A DNA stretch of 64,000 nt from Baylisascaris procyonis (Eukaryota; Nematoda; Chromadorea; Rhabditida; Ascarididae): assembly GCA_037389465.1 (NCBI GenBank), contig JAZARR010000146.1:8207501-8271500 (forward strand). Reading direction: 5' to 3'. Below the pieces are notes generated by a model. That model was not told where the DNA came from. It saw nothing but the letters and a program-made list of their open reading frames with translations, and did not search any database. Below, piece after piece: positions 12,522 through 25,700 of this stretch. The first letter of the stretch is position 1. The number at the start of each line of letters is the position of its first letter. The translations under genes and the position numbers were made by a program.

Positions 12522-13745
12522 TTATGCGAACGAATGTGATCGAATAGGTTTTAACGGATCGAATAGTTTCGCATCGCGTAGGTATTTGGGATCTTTGACC
12601 AATATGGGCATATACCCAGCACGTCGGCTCAGCGCAATTGTTGCGATGAGTTTTTTCTGTTGATGCTCGCATAGACCAGTAACATGCCTAAAATGATATA
12701 ATTTAGCGAGAACGTTGGCCGCATAATTTAAAATCACCTAAATCACAAAAGGAAAGCAAGCAAGCTAGACGGCATTTCTGAGGTCAATACATCAGAGAAG
12801 GGATAGCTCAAGTCGTATGGATTCAGTAATCAGTTGATTCAAGAAGGTTGTCGTGCAACCTATATGAACAGCGCTGCTCTTTTGACAAAAATTAGTGAAA
12901 AATTACATCTCCGGCTGGTAGTGGCATAATGCGTGAGCAGCAAAATAGTGGAAGAAAGATCGCCTCTTAAAAGCTTAAGAAGGTGATGTTGGATGACAAG
13001 TCAAACAATGAAAAACGAAGTTATTGAGTGGCGAGAAACTTAGTGAATGCAAATATTGGCAATACACCTGTCCGATAGCCTAATAAACGTTGAAGCAATT
13101 TTGTAAAATGAAAAAAAAGAAGATTCACTGCTCAAAAATCGTCGCCAATTTTAAAAAAAAGTTACAAACAAGTTTCCAGTCAACAGCGAAGTTTAATCAA
13201 AAAAGGGAGTAGACTCGTTTGCGCCAATGCAATCGGGCAGTTGCCTATGACAGCCGCGAATATCGGGAAAGTGCTATGCAGTTTCATTTGCAAAGATGAT
13301 ACAGATTGGCCATCATTACTACCACCAGCTGATCACTGCCTATCACCAACTTATCACTATCACTAGCATTAACCGATCGCTATCACTCTAATCCCTTAAT
13401 CCATACTTCCGTGTAAATATTTCGATAGAATTTCATTGGCAATATAGTGGATACTCAATTATGATATCAACTAATATAACCTATTTTGTTAGTTCACCTG
13501 TCATAGACGCGTCCCGAAAAGCTTGAAACGAATTGTTGTAAAAGTCGAGCATTTTTATAATCGAGTTCGATATTATGAGCGCATAAAATGCATTTACGTT
13601 TTTCCTTCTCGTATGGATTGTTGTTGAGTTCAATTGGTGTATCGGAGCATGCAGATGCATTAGGCAATATGCCACCATTCCATGAAAAACAACTACGAAA
13701 AATTTTTGTTGCTATATTTCGATTGGTAACAAGCAGTAACTTCAT
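12522..13745 (-). CDS. MRPS18C: Mitochondrial small-subunit ribosomal protein S18C
   Basis: A structural protein of the mitochondrial ribosome small subunit, nuclear-encoded and imported. There are two exons: 13745-13498 (ATG at 13745, donor GTGAAC, phase 2) and 12687-12522 (acceptor ATTTTAG, stop TAA). They join to 137 aa, close to the roughly 140 aa of animal MRPS18C. The S18 domain starts near residue 44. It reads KRKCILCAHNIELDYKNARL, then QQFVSSFSGRVYDR, and across the junction HVTGLCEHQQKKLIATIALS, then AGYMPILVKDPKYL. This matches the family pattern of CILC, DYKN, LLxQFVSxFxGxxYxR-HxTGLC and GxMPxxxKDPxYL. The N-terminus (MKLLLVTNRNIATKIFRS) is basic and hydrophobic, as expected for a mitochondrial presequence. 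The plus-strand 12283-12663 frame is its antisense shadow. Confidence 0.92.
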
Positions 13746-16711
13746 CGCCGTTGTTCCGACAATAAATCAATGTGAAAACATTGTAAAAATACTCTGCAAA
13801 AACAATAATAAAAATCTAAACACATATGAGGCGTAATGCAACGATCACATTAATACGTATAAACTTCATATATACCTATATATAAAACAGCAGCAACAAC
13901 AACAACAACAACGGTGCATCTGATATTGCTTCATATAATTTGTTGGAACAAAGCTAGATGGGCGAGCACCGAGCAACACTCATCATTTCATCTCATATGC
14001 ATTCCATCGCAAATTACCCAACTACCCTAAACAATACGATGCAGATTTGCACGCCAATAGATCAGTATCGAACGCCTATATCAAACAAAAATAACATTCA
14101 TCAGAGAGCATTTAACTCTCTAAGCAGAGAGTGAATCGAACGCTAACTGAAAACCGCAATGGTGCACAATGATTTTCGACATTTTGATTCGTATCGAAAA
14201 TAAACGCTAGACAACTGTTTGAGCAAAACACATAGTTGAACGCTTTTAAATCCGACCATACAATTATCGATTCATCAAACGGGCTGACTGATTGAACTTC
14301 AATCATCATATTCTTGATATTCACAAAATAGTGCCCATCGAGAATCATCGAAATTGTTTGCTTTTTTTTCTCTCAAATGCACATAGAAAATTACCTCAAC
14401 TAAACTCGTAAGTTCCGATCTGGCCTATGGATAGTATTTCCGTTCAGCAGCAAATAACTATTATCCCCAATGCGTAAACCGTGCCAATGTAGACATTCTT
14501 ATAAAATACTGACCGCATATATATTGTGCAAGCATCGAGCAAACAAAGGGAAAGTACTCACAGGGCAAAATTACCGCAACTATTTTCGTTTTTTTATCGC
14601 ATATCCTTCGTTTTCCTCCCTTTTCTCTATGATAGGCTCACAACAACATATTTAGAAAGGTAGGCGATCGTTTCCCGACCAGCATAAAGACAACGCAACA
14701 AGGAAATTGAGATTCCCGCTAGGCGTACAAGCATTGACCTTTAAATCTATAAGCTTACAATTCCTATTTCAATTGATCTACCCAGATCCGCAAAACTTTA
14801 CAGCATCCATAGAACTCGAGGAACTTCTGTTGTCATAGTCTTCATAAGTAGATAAAAAATGATTGCTGATCATTATATCACCAATGTTGAACGTTGATTA
14901 TTTTTGGCAAGGAAAATAAACCCAACAACAGCGTTGTCAAAGATTGGTATGGCGTATTTATTTGATTCAAAGCGAAGGATACACAAATTGCAACATTCCA
15001 TCAAGATCACTTTAGTGATAGAAGCAATTCTAATAGACGAGCATTTTCCACTTCAATAGCATTCTGGTCTAATATCGAATACGCGTTTTCCGCTTAAGAT
15101 CAATTCTCGGCAGGTAAAACCTCACCGATATCACTTCAACTGTTCCACTGTTTCATTTTTCTTTATCTTTTATTCGCCTTTGTTTAGAGAATTTATCCTC
15201 TACGTTAATAATTCTTGTAATAAACTCCGTTCTCTGTCAATATGCGACACTATATGCGCATTTGTGTTCCACTTATTTAACCAATGAGTTTCGTAAGCCG
15301 TCAGCAGTTAATAAATATGCATTACAACGCATTCATAGATCAATTAAATAGGCTAGTTGCAAAAATTATAGAAGACCAAATTTCGCCTAATCCAACCCAT
15401 GGAATCGGTAAGCGATCGGCGTGAAATGTATGCAACTTTTTTTAAAAACACTTTTGGATTTATAATTCCATCTGAAATTGATAGATAAACATAGAAGCTA
15501 GCATAGAATTTATACTAAATTACACATGCTAAAATTCAAAACCTTGCATCAAAAAAACCTATGCAACTTTTAAAAATTCAAAATCCCATGGTATTTTTCG
15601 AATGGCTGCCATAGCCATCAACCGTTCAGGTCATTCAGGTGATATAGGCATTAACTGTTCAGATCGTTGAATGAACACGATTGCGGTTTTGCATGAGCTG
15701 CTTTATCGTCAGCAAAAAATATTGCGCATATTTTTGAATAAACGAGGCCACCATACGTGGCCAGAGAACTGTACCGCTTTATGCACCAAATACGATTGGG
15801 GATGAGCTAAAATAGAGTAAAATTTTTACTGGTGCGGCTAACGAAGTTTCGGGTGACCGCAGCTGGTGGAGGCATTATATAGTAGTCTGTTAGTTTCCTA
15901 CCAAAACATCTCCTACCACCTATCTCCCTCCCCCCTCCTTTCCTCCTCCCAATCCCTCTCTCACTTCCACCTGCTTCCCTCCTCGAACGCCCCACCTTTT
16001 GATTGCGAGGTTACCGTTCTAGTAGCACCGGGACGGAGTTTACTGGAATGACTGCTAGTCTAACGTATTTATATTTTAAGGAGTCGTTTCCATTATCGAA
16101 CGAGCATGGACTTTGGTTTGAATGTTGATGCGAAGCCACAGTCCGACTCTCCAAGTTTTCCCATAATGAAGGTGCCTGGAAACAGTTTGATCAATATGGT
16201 GAGGTTGGTGCATTACCGTGTGTTTTAAGAAACCATCCTTTAGCCTTCTGATCTGTCCGTTGGCTTTGTTCTCGACTAGAGTGAACGCGTCCCTTTTCAA
16301 TGAGCGCTGTGTTCTCTTTTCGAAGTTATAGCAGACCACCCACGACGCTTGCGTAATAAACATTTCATGAAGGGAGGGTAAGCACCGGGAAGGATTGGGC
16401 GTGCATAGATGCAACACTTCCGGTGAAGCACATAGGATTGTGAACAGAGCACATTTTAAATGACGCATTATTTCATGATTTCGTATCCCTCTCAAACAGT
16501 AGTTCTTTTTTTTTCCACACGTATTCAAAACACCACTCAACGGGCATTCGCATCTAAGCTGCGTTTCAACTGCCCGACCACCATAGATTAATTTAATCCG
16601 TAAAAATGCGAAAGGGGCTAATAATTACTTTCACGATTTATTTATGTGCTGTAATTGGATGTGTTTGTAACGGTATCAGCTGTACAGCTCATTCTTCCCC
16701 TTAAAGAGGTA
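13746..16711. other. Mostly unassigned intergenic DNA
   Basis: Between MRPS18C and the methyltransferase gene I could not support a gene. Two minus-strand frames stand out. One is 14348-14112 (true ATG, 78 codons, MILDGHYFVNIKNMMIEV), with no upstream acceptor of good quality. The other is 16540-16076 (154 codons, starting with TTG, locally raised GC), with no recognised motif. A pyrimidine-rich tract lies at 15926-15970. A 22-base sequence at 15614-15635 recurs inverted at 36348-36369. Confidence 0.45.
13888..13913. repeat. CAG/CAA trinucleotide run
   Basis: Two CAG units followed by several CAA units, upstream of MRPS18C (which is on the minus strand). The run is not part of any supported coding exon. 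Confidence 0.8.
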
Positions 16712-16738
16712 TATTCATTTTGTAGGAAGAAGGTAGGT
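16712..16738 (+). promoter_or_regulatory. Probable spliced-leader acceptor and short 5' leader of the methyltransferase gene
   Basis: The sequence CATTTTGTAG ends at 16724. It is followed by a 14-base leader and the ATG at 16739. An acceptor with a pyrimidine-containing tract this close to the first ATG is typical of nematode trans-spliced mRNAs. The same acceptor would also allow a cis-spliced upstream exon ending in phase 2, so this assignment is provisional. Confidence 0.5.
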
Positions 16739-19700
16739 ATGGCGTTAGATGCGAAGGATTGGACGTTTTTCGGAAATTTGGGTGAATATTGCAAAACTGC
16801 CGAAGAAGCACTCGCCCTTCTACAGTTAGTCAATTCTTGTGCTCCTTTTTTCTTAGGGTATTGCCGGTTAATTGTGTTCATTACAGAAATAAATAGATCC
16901 AATCTATATGATAACGTCATAAAGTCATATTCTTTATCACTGTTTGCGTACTTTCACCAATTTTTGTCATTCCCTAACCATTTCACATCGAAAAATTAGT
17001 ACAATACGACTCTTCAAACCTATCATCACATCTGAGATATTTTCTTTGAAATGCTGAGATTGGATACACTTTAGTGTGCAAAGTTGTGCGACATTCTACC
17101 TCAAATATTATCAACTATGTTGTGAGGCTTATGCAAGCACTTGCATTATTGGCATGAGCAAAAGCATCATAAGCAACCTGAAATACCTTTAAAATTACGT
17201 GGAGAGGGGGGATGGGGAGAGGACCGAAAAGAATTGCAAGCGTTATGCAGAAGGAGTTGAAGTGAGAAGTAAAAAAACTGCTAGGTATACAAGTATAAGT
17301 ATAGTGAAATCGTATTTTGTTTTTCACTGTGCCAAAGGGCATATATATAATGCCGTTGAATTTTCAACAGAATTGTGGAAACAGCCGACAAGGACGAAAT
17401 AGATACAGTCTGCCTCATATTGTTGTCAGTAGGTGGTCGAGGCTGGCCAGAGGTAGATGAAAAGGTTTGTCTTTTCGTTCTATCATGTCCACATTTCCAT
17501 CTTAGAGATCGGAGGCAAAATAATGACGGATAGTTGATGCGTAGAGAAGTAGTAGTAAAGATCATTGTTTGTAAGGGATCACAGAAGTCATGTACTTGCT
17601 AGTTGTTGTTGATTAGTTATTATATGCTGTGTTGCAGACAACTTTTACTAACACCTGAGCAGCTTTGATTAGTGAGTCAATGTTTACCTGGTCTATTGTT
17701 ATGGGTTTGTTGCATGTTATCTAGTTTTGATCGGTGTTACCTGGTTTTGGATGCACAGTTTCTGCGTCTTTTTTTATTTGATCAGCATTCGCTATAGCTC
17801 TGGTTTTTTGCCGGTTGTTTAATTTCCGTATTTATGCGTCTATCGCATTCCCTTCTTTTCGCTTCGAGTATTGGAACAAGCAGTAAGGATGCTTTTGAAG
17901 CTACCAAAGATGCCGTATAGTATGAACTTATGAGCACTATCGAATAAATTGGTTCAGCAAGGTGCGTAGCAAGATACGCTGCACTGCCGCTTGAGGCAAC
18001 ATTTAGGGAATACACATGGATAGGTTGTTATCCATTTAACCTCACTTAGAGGATCCGCCAAATCCAAAATTTTCTGATATTTTAAGTACCCGTAATCAAA
18101 AACCCCGTCTTGCAAATATTGAGGGAGAAATTTTATTATTTGATGAAACTTAGAAATTTTGCACGATTCAGAAAATCTTTTCATCTAAAAGAAAATTATT
18201 TCAATTATTAACTTTTACGTGGTTTCGCATAGTATGAATGAGTGGGCTGCTTCACGTATTGCCTAACTAGGCTTGGGCGCCGTATACGCACAAAACGCGC
18301 AAACTTCTTAAGATTGTCGCTGTTTTTTTCTTTGACGGGTATCCTTGTTATAGTTAAATATTAAGCGTAGTAACTCACATAAGAGTTCTTGTGTAAACAG
18401 ATAATTGCCTTCGCATTCTTATCTCCTTCAAATACAAATTTGCGATTCGATTGGTTTTTCAAATGAAGTGTGTAATTTTTTCAGGTGAAAGAACTGGCAA
18501 CTCCTCTCATGAACTTCCCGAACAGTCGTTTGGTGAGAAAGGCGGCCGCTGCAGGGCTGCGATCTGTCGTTTCTAGTGACTCATGCCCGTTATGGAACGA
18601 GTACTTTGTTTTGCTAAATGCACTCGAAGAGCCTCAGGTAACTTAAATTTCTTTTAGGTACTTTCTACTAGATTGTGATGAAGTTAGATTTTATTATTCA
18701 CTCTTCGTTAGTAATAAGTGCTGATTCTGACCATCTCCCACTGTACTTTAAAAGGTTCTAATCATACGCTGTTGCATTTGGCTGGTTTGATTTGCATCGG
18801 ATCGGTAGTGGTGCATGGTCAACTTTACACCCACTAAGTGCATTCTCATGTCTGTAAAGCATCGTTAAGATTAAGTTAAATCGGATTGCTCTTCTATTTT
18901 TCCTAACTTTTTCAACGAGATTCTTTCGTACGACTGCGAGTATGCGAAGCAGCATTTCAAGTCACTTGCATGATATAATTCGCTGGTTTTCGATCGAAAA
19001 TGCTATAGTCGTGGAGCTGTTAAATATGCTTGAACTTTGCAGTTTCATTTACTACAGCCAGCGTTGCCAAAGTTTGACGTTCTTCTAAAGGCATGTGAGA
19101 ATCCAACTGGTGATAGGTTTATCCCACCACGTTGGATGTATGTGCTATTCTTCAAAGCCGTAACGCATCCGAACGGCTGGATTCGTCTTTGGACCATCGA
19201 AAAACTGCTCACTGTTAGCCCTCATGTCTTCGGATACGATCCTTCGGTGAGCGCAAACTTTTGTCCATTTATTTGCTCGTTCTTAGCGCAGCAGTATTGG
19301 CGGAATATGACTTGTGTTATTGCTGTTTAGATTCTGAATTATGAAATGAAGCTTCGTCGTTGAAAGAGTAGGTTGATTTTAGTGATATGCAATTGTGCTT
19401 CGTTTCGTTAATGAAGCTTCGTTAATTTTGGTGATGTACGATAAAATTGAAATGGTGTTAATTGTTTATCGCCGTGTTTAACCGATAATATTGCTAATAT
19501 TTTATTATAAATAATTTTGCTTTTTAATTCTCGCCAAATGCTTTATTTAGTCGAGTTCCCTCCAGCTGCTTGCACAAAAAACCGTCAGTTGTCAAGGTTG
19601 AAATGTTTTTAATCAGTTTTGTTTTTTTGCATCGCTCTTTCTAATTCTTTTCTCATTAATTAGTCGTTTTATTCACAATTGATAGTTACATAAAATGCAC

Positions 19701-22700
19701 AAAAATGCATTGAAAAAATTGAACATTAATATAGGCAAGCATCGGATTGCCGATCCGGCTTAATCAACGATCTGCAGCGCTGTTGAGGATATAGATTTTG
19801 TGAGGTAACTGGTAGGGATGCATACGTCTCACTCTTATTGGAACCAACTCGGAAACATAGAAACCGGTCTCAATGAATTCTTTAGCTAGTTTAACGTACA
19901 GACGCTTTGAACACTTTGTTTAAGTACTTAAAAAACTGATTAAAAACAAACGTTGAAAGCTAACGATTTTTATGCAAATCGCGGAATCGAACTCGATCAG
20001 ATAAAGCATCTAGAGAGGGATGCGGTCCTCTACAGTAAAGCCATCAATTCAGGTCGTATATCATCTTTGGGGCGAAAACTCTGAACGCCATCCTCGGCAA
20101 TGGGCAACAGTTTTCCGTATAGCCTTATGCCAGTAATTCACTTGCAATAGACAACATTTTCCGGTGCCGTTTAAATAAGCAGAATCAGCGATCCTGTCGA
20201 AATGTACCTGTAGAATTTTGCAATGAAGAGACTGATCTCAAAAGTAGATGATAATTGTTTAAGTGATCAACAAAATCCCTTCATGTGCTCGACAACTATT
20301 TAAGATGCCGCTTACGTGTCTTCTTATCTAAATGTATTCAATGTTTTGCATTTAAATACGATAAGTTAACCTTACATATCGAATCTATAGTTTATAGCAT
20401 TCATTCATCTTTATTAACAATGTTTCATCATTGCAGACAGTTCTGTTGCTCTTATTGCCGGCACTTAACAGCGCCGATCTTTTTATGCGCCTAATCGAAA
20501 CCAAAGGAATGGAAAACTTCCTTGACAATTTCAACCATTTCTTAAATAAAGTTACTACCTCTGACGAAATTCTTGGTAATTCTTTGGCATTTTATTCGCT
20601 TGATAGTTATTTTATGCCATCTAATAGCCATAAATAAATGCTCCCATTTGCATGATGTCGCTTTTTTTGTGATAGCTCTCTCATTTTTTGATTATTTCAG
20701 AGCTATTGCTTTTATTATCAGAAATATAAGAAAAAAAATTCTACAGTAAAATTTTATTGTGCATTAGAATTTAAAAGAATTGAAATATTTTTAATGTTTT
20801 TATTAGATTAGTTACCTTTTTATTTAAAGGTTAGAGCGGCATCAAAAAATGAGGACCTCTGCTTAAATAGAGACCTCCTCCTTGGGAGTCTCGATCTTAG
20901 GGTTTTTGTTCAAATAAACACGGTATATTGAATATATCACCCGCCACTATTCAGTGAATGGATTGATTTTGCAGTGCAATTTTTATTCAGCGTTCTTTGC
21001 ATATTGGATGTTTGTTTCTGAGATTTCGGATCTGTGAAGTATTGTTATTTATGATTAAAATTTATTTATTTAAAATATATTTAGATATTTATTTACATTT
21101 ATCTAAAATATTTGAGATATTTGTATTGTTAGGTCCATTCTACAAGACATTGTTGGATATATTCACCACTACATGGAATCCTTGTTCGCTTTATTTACTC
21201 TCGACGGCATTGGTACGATTGAATGCGTTTCCGGCTTTTGCTGAAGAGTCCTTCCCGCTTTTCAGGTACGTTCTCTTTTATCTTCCGGCTTTTATCCTTG
21301 ATTAAATCTTGCTACCTATAGAATTGAGCATTTTGCAATTTTTCATTCACATATGATAGGAATATTCAAATACACACGTCATCATCAAGTTGCTGACGTT
21401 TTTTATTAGGCGCATTCTTGTTGTGGAGCCATTCTTGAAGTTCGTTCAATGTGGAGTCAATTTTGGAGTATTAGAATGCCCTACCCAATGGGATGATTTA
21501 GCTTTCTAACCATTGCTACATTATAGACTTATACTCGCCAATATTGATCGGATGCAATATGCATCTCTGAAGTTATGCACATCGATCAATTTCATCATCG
21601 TTTTCATCAATCTCACTTGTTGGGTTCGTTTTCACATTTATTGGGTAAAACAAAGTTTTCCCTCGGGAACGTGTAAGTTTTGACGGAATGTTTTTCACCT
21701 CTCATTACGATTGGATGAAATGTTTTTTTGGCTTAGGTGAAATTTGCAGAAAAAGAAAATTCAAAGAATATTTTATAAATGGTCAACTGTTTATCACGCT
21801 ACTGTTAACAAATATGCAATTTTACATCTTCAATGGTCGATTCTTCGAACACAATCAACCTTATACTTTATCAGAGGAGCCGTTAGATCTGAATGGCAGA
21901 GCTAATTTAGAATTGGCTGCTTTAACAATCCGAAAGCCCGATTAGGCAGGTTTTGATGGGGATCAGCAGTCGATAGTGGTATGTAATTAAGTGGAAGGAA
22001 GTGCCACTCAGCGATATGAACTAGCGTGGCATAATTTGTTAAGGTTACCTGCCAAAAAGGTGCTGATTCATCAGGTAGTAATGTGATACTGAATGGTTCT
22101 GTATATCCTTTGTGAACGTGGTTTATATTCGAGTCTTGGGCAAGCATCACTTTAATACTGTCTCTTCTGTTGCCGTTGAGTCCCTTCTAACGTCCTCATC
22201 TTCTCCTCCCTCTCAATAAACAGCTAAGATCTACAATTGTTTGAATAAGCGGAAATGTGTATTTCATCATTTGCATGCTTTTTTGCACATTTATTTATTT
22301 ATTTATTTATTTAATTTTTATTTCAGTCAGAGACGACAATCTGGGCATTTGCTCGAATGCTGAATGGATTTTCGAGTCGAGCGTTTAACGCGGTGGTGAA
22401 ACAAACATTCATCAATGTTTTCTTAGATCCTTTGCAAACGATGATGCCTGAATATAGTGCCCATAGTTTGCAAGCCATTTATCTATCTTATTGCAATGAG
22501 CATGTCGACAATGTGCATTGGTATGCGATAATGACATGGATTATAGTGAGTTATTTCATCATTTTACTATTTCTTTAGGAAGGAAATTATCTGATACAAA
22601 TTATTATTTCAATCAATTTTATTTATTTTACTTTCAGAAAAAGCAGATCGCATTTCGAGATTCATTACTCTTGAAAGTTTAATGGAGAGTTTTGGCTCAT

Positions 22701-25700
22701 TTTCGATCACGAGATTTGGAAAGGTGGGGAATACTTTATAATAGCTCATTCGAGGTTATTGGCCTCGTATTTTATTTAGTTAAATACATTTGCAGGCTGA
22801 AATGCAGGGGATTAGCGATGAATTATTCAAAATGGTATGTGATACGTTTGTTCAAGAATCACAATTCCCGATGCAAAATTTCCAACAACTCGACGCTCTA
22901 CTTCATCTTTGGGTCGAAGGGGATTATAGTAGGTTTTATTTTTTCCTTAGCAATTATAGCTGTTTTTATCTCATCCTTTCTGGCATTGAATCACAGAAAT
23001 CAGTTACATTTATATTTTTTGTTCAGACGTCCATACCTATAGATTGCTTCCAAAGTGGATTTCCCCCACATCTCTTTTTTCTCTTATTGTTCGTTCCTTT
23101 TTTCCACCTTCCTTAGCGTATACTTGACGTTCTGATGTGATTAGATTGTTTATCAATATTCTTTCCCGATACTCAATATACCCATCGTATGGGATTAGTG
23201 TGTGGATCGATAAAGCAAAAAATTGAGCTTGAGGATTCGATGACTCACAGAATAAATGCATCAGAGGGAGCGTAAAAAATATTTTACAATCGTCCATCTA
23301 AAGGCGTTATTAATGGAAATGAGCAAATAACATTATTGAGACTTTTGTATGAACTCTGCACTCAGCTTAAAAGAAGAATCTTACAGAAATTTTGGGTTAG
23401 GCTATCGCTATTTTGCAGAAAAAAAAGGTGTGCGTTTCTCACATCGTCCTGATAGGTTGATGGGAAGGTTTTACTCCCCCTTCTCCTCTCCCTTAAAAAG
23501 CGGGAGGCATGACGCTCATAGTTTGCGGATACACGAAATGTAAACGAAGGAACAGTTAGTCTACGATAGGATGAGTCAATGTAACTCAATTGTTGTATTG
23601 GTTGTACGCAGTAATTATGAACGAGAGCAAACGCCTCATCATGTTTTGACCATACTTGCAGAGGGTGTCTTGAGTGCATTTTTTACTGGGAATTTACTCA
23701 TTTCGTTAATGTAATTCGATTCCGATGTACATGCGTTATGCCTAAACCATGTTTGGGTGAAAGGGGGGAGGGAGAGGAGGGAGGGACGGGAGAGAGACAA
23801 ACTCACATTGTTCCTCCCTTTGCTTTCAGAAAGGACAGTTGCTCTAACTTCTCCCTGTCTTACAAGCATTCTTTTAATAATGGGCACCTCCAACTTGCTG
23901 AAGATGGTTTCTTTGTCTTTGCAGTGATTCTGTAATTTCACTCTCTCTCTTTGACTCAGTTCGTATCTTTTTATTGATTGTTAACTGAAAGTATCGAACA
24001 AAACTTGTTGTGTTCCCACAATCACAAAAATGATAGTTGTTTTTCAGGAGAATCGACACAAAGTTTCTATGGAATCGTCATGCAATATTTGGAAACGCGA
24101 TTGCTCACTCTTGAAGGCAAGGTATGTGGTATCATTTCTACTGTACGATTTCGGCGTCATTTCTGTTCATCGCAGTCAGCTGTGTTCATATTCACCACCT
24201 GCTTATTATTGTGCTTATTTAATGGTGCTTGTAATATACTGATTGTCTTGTTGAACTAGAAAAACAACGGTGAAATCGGAGAGTGTAAATAGAATTGTTT
24301 TTTTTTTCTTTTTTTGGCAAATGGGATGTCACTTGAGCTAGGTGTCCAACTGGGAATAAAGTGAACGAGAATGGAAATTGATGAATGCTATGAAGGAATG
24401 CTCAAAAAAAAGAGGGTAGATATGAGAGCAATCACTTTTAGGATGCATCGATATATTTGATTCGTTAAAGTGATCAATTTTTTTTAAACTTTAGTTTTTT
24501 AATAAGTGAGAAAATATACTCATGGTTTTACCATTATTTGTTTCCATTCATTGAGTAAATACAGCTGTTTTTAGCGCGAAGACTTTGATCTATTTAACAA
24601 TCTATTCAAACGTCTTATGATAATATGCATGGGACAAGCTGATGATCGCTCTGTGCCGATACAATGGTCAATCGGTGTTCTTTCAATCGCTGAAGAGGTA
24701 TGCTAATTTGCAGTTAATTTTTGTTATTGTTAATGCTCATCTTTTATTTGCGTTCATTGGTTGTGACTATCCTTGGAGACAAATATATTTAAGCTATTCG
24801 TTTATTATATATGGCGATATCATCTTGTTGCTCTAGCGTTCCGTGAAGTAGCAAAACTGCTGAGCCTCATCTGTGCAATGAAGCAGAATTCACTTGTTTA
24901 ACATAGCGCCTTTTTTTGATGCATAAAGACAGATTCAGTGAAGACTGCATTGTGTTACGGATGTTCTTTTTTTTTTTCAGGAGGATACTCCTGCAAGACA
25001 CGCAATGCTATTGTCGATCGCAAATGTACAACTACTGACGGTTCACGATAATTCAGAGAAAGTCGAAGAAGCGGTGGAAAATTACCTCACTTGGAATATG
25101 TTTCTGACTACGAACTGTTCTGATTTGTTAGTTTTTTTTTGTTTTTTTTTTTTTTTTTTTTGGTGTCCTCGATAACGCATCATTAGTGAATGAGGGATCT
25201 CAAACTATCCTCGAAGAATCGTTTAAAATTGTTTATTATCGCTTTATTGGATTGCGTAATAGTTTTAATGCTTGTTCTAATTTTATGTAGCACAATTTTA
25301 TTGGCTATTTTATGTTTGTTATATACCACTTAATGCAACATTCCGCTTAGTTTTTTTTTTTTTATATATCTGCAACTTTTTTTTAATATATATCTATATT
25401 CAACAAGTCATAGACATAGTCCTTTTAGCTCATCTAGTTTCATATGTAGCTCACGCTTGGATACGACTTGATACCTCATGGTTGAGCATCCCATACACAA
25501 AAGAAATTGCTGTATACGTTCTTGGATACGATTGTAAAGTCGTTAATTGATCGTTTCGGTACCTTTAAAGTGCTTCAGTGATCAGGCTTATTTTTACACC
25601 CTGTTCAGATCGTTGCAAATTGCAGATGACAGTCATCCTATGCGATAGAGAGCAAACAAAATAAAAGGGGAATGAGAGGGGAGAATTCTTGTTTTTTTGT

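Noticed and set aside
12283..12663. 126-codon plus-strand open frame
   Set aside because: It is antisense to the second exon of MRPS18C, whose minus-strand product matches the S18 family motif by motif.
14112..14348. ATG-started 78-codon minus-strand frame
   Set aside because: Plausible composition but no acceptor, polyadenylation signal or family match; kept only as a note in the intergenic entry.
21688..21945. Plus-strand 85-codon frame in a methyltransferase intron
   Set aside because: Looks somewhat protein-like, but no donor follows before its stop and the flanking exons already join in phase.
22929..24047. Several minus-strand frames (23037-23297, 23362-23679, 23639-23941)
   Set aside because: All lie in one methyltransferase intron, overlap each other, and carry pyrimidine-tract low complexity; no spliced model was possible.
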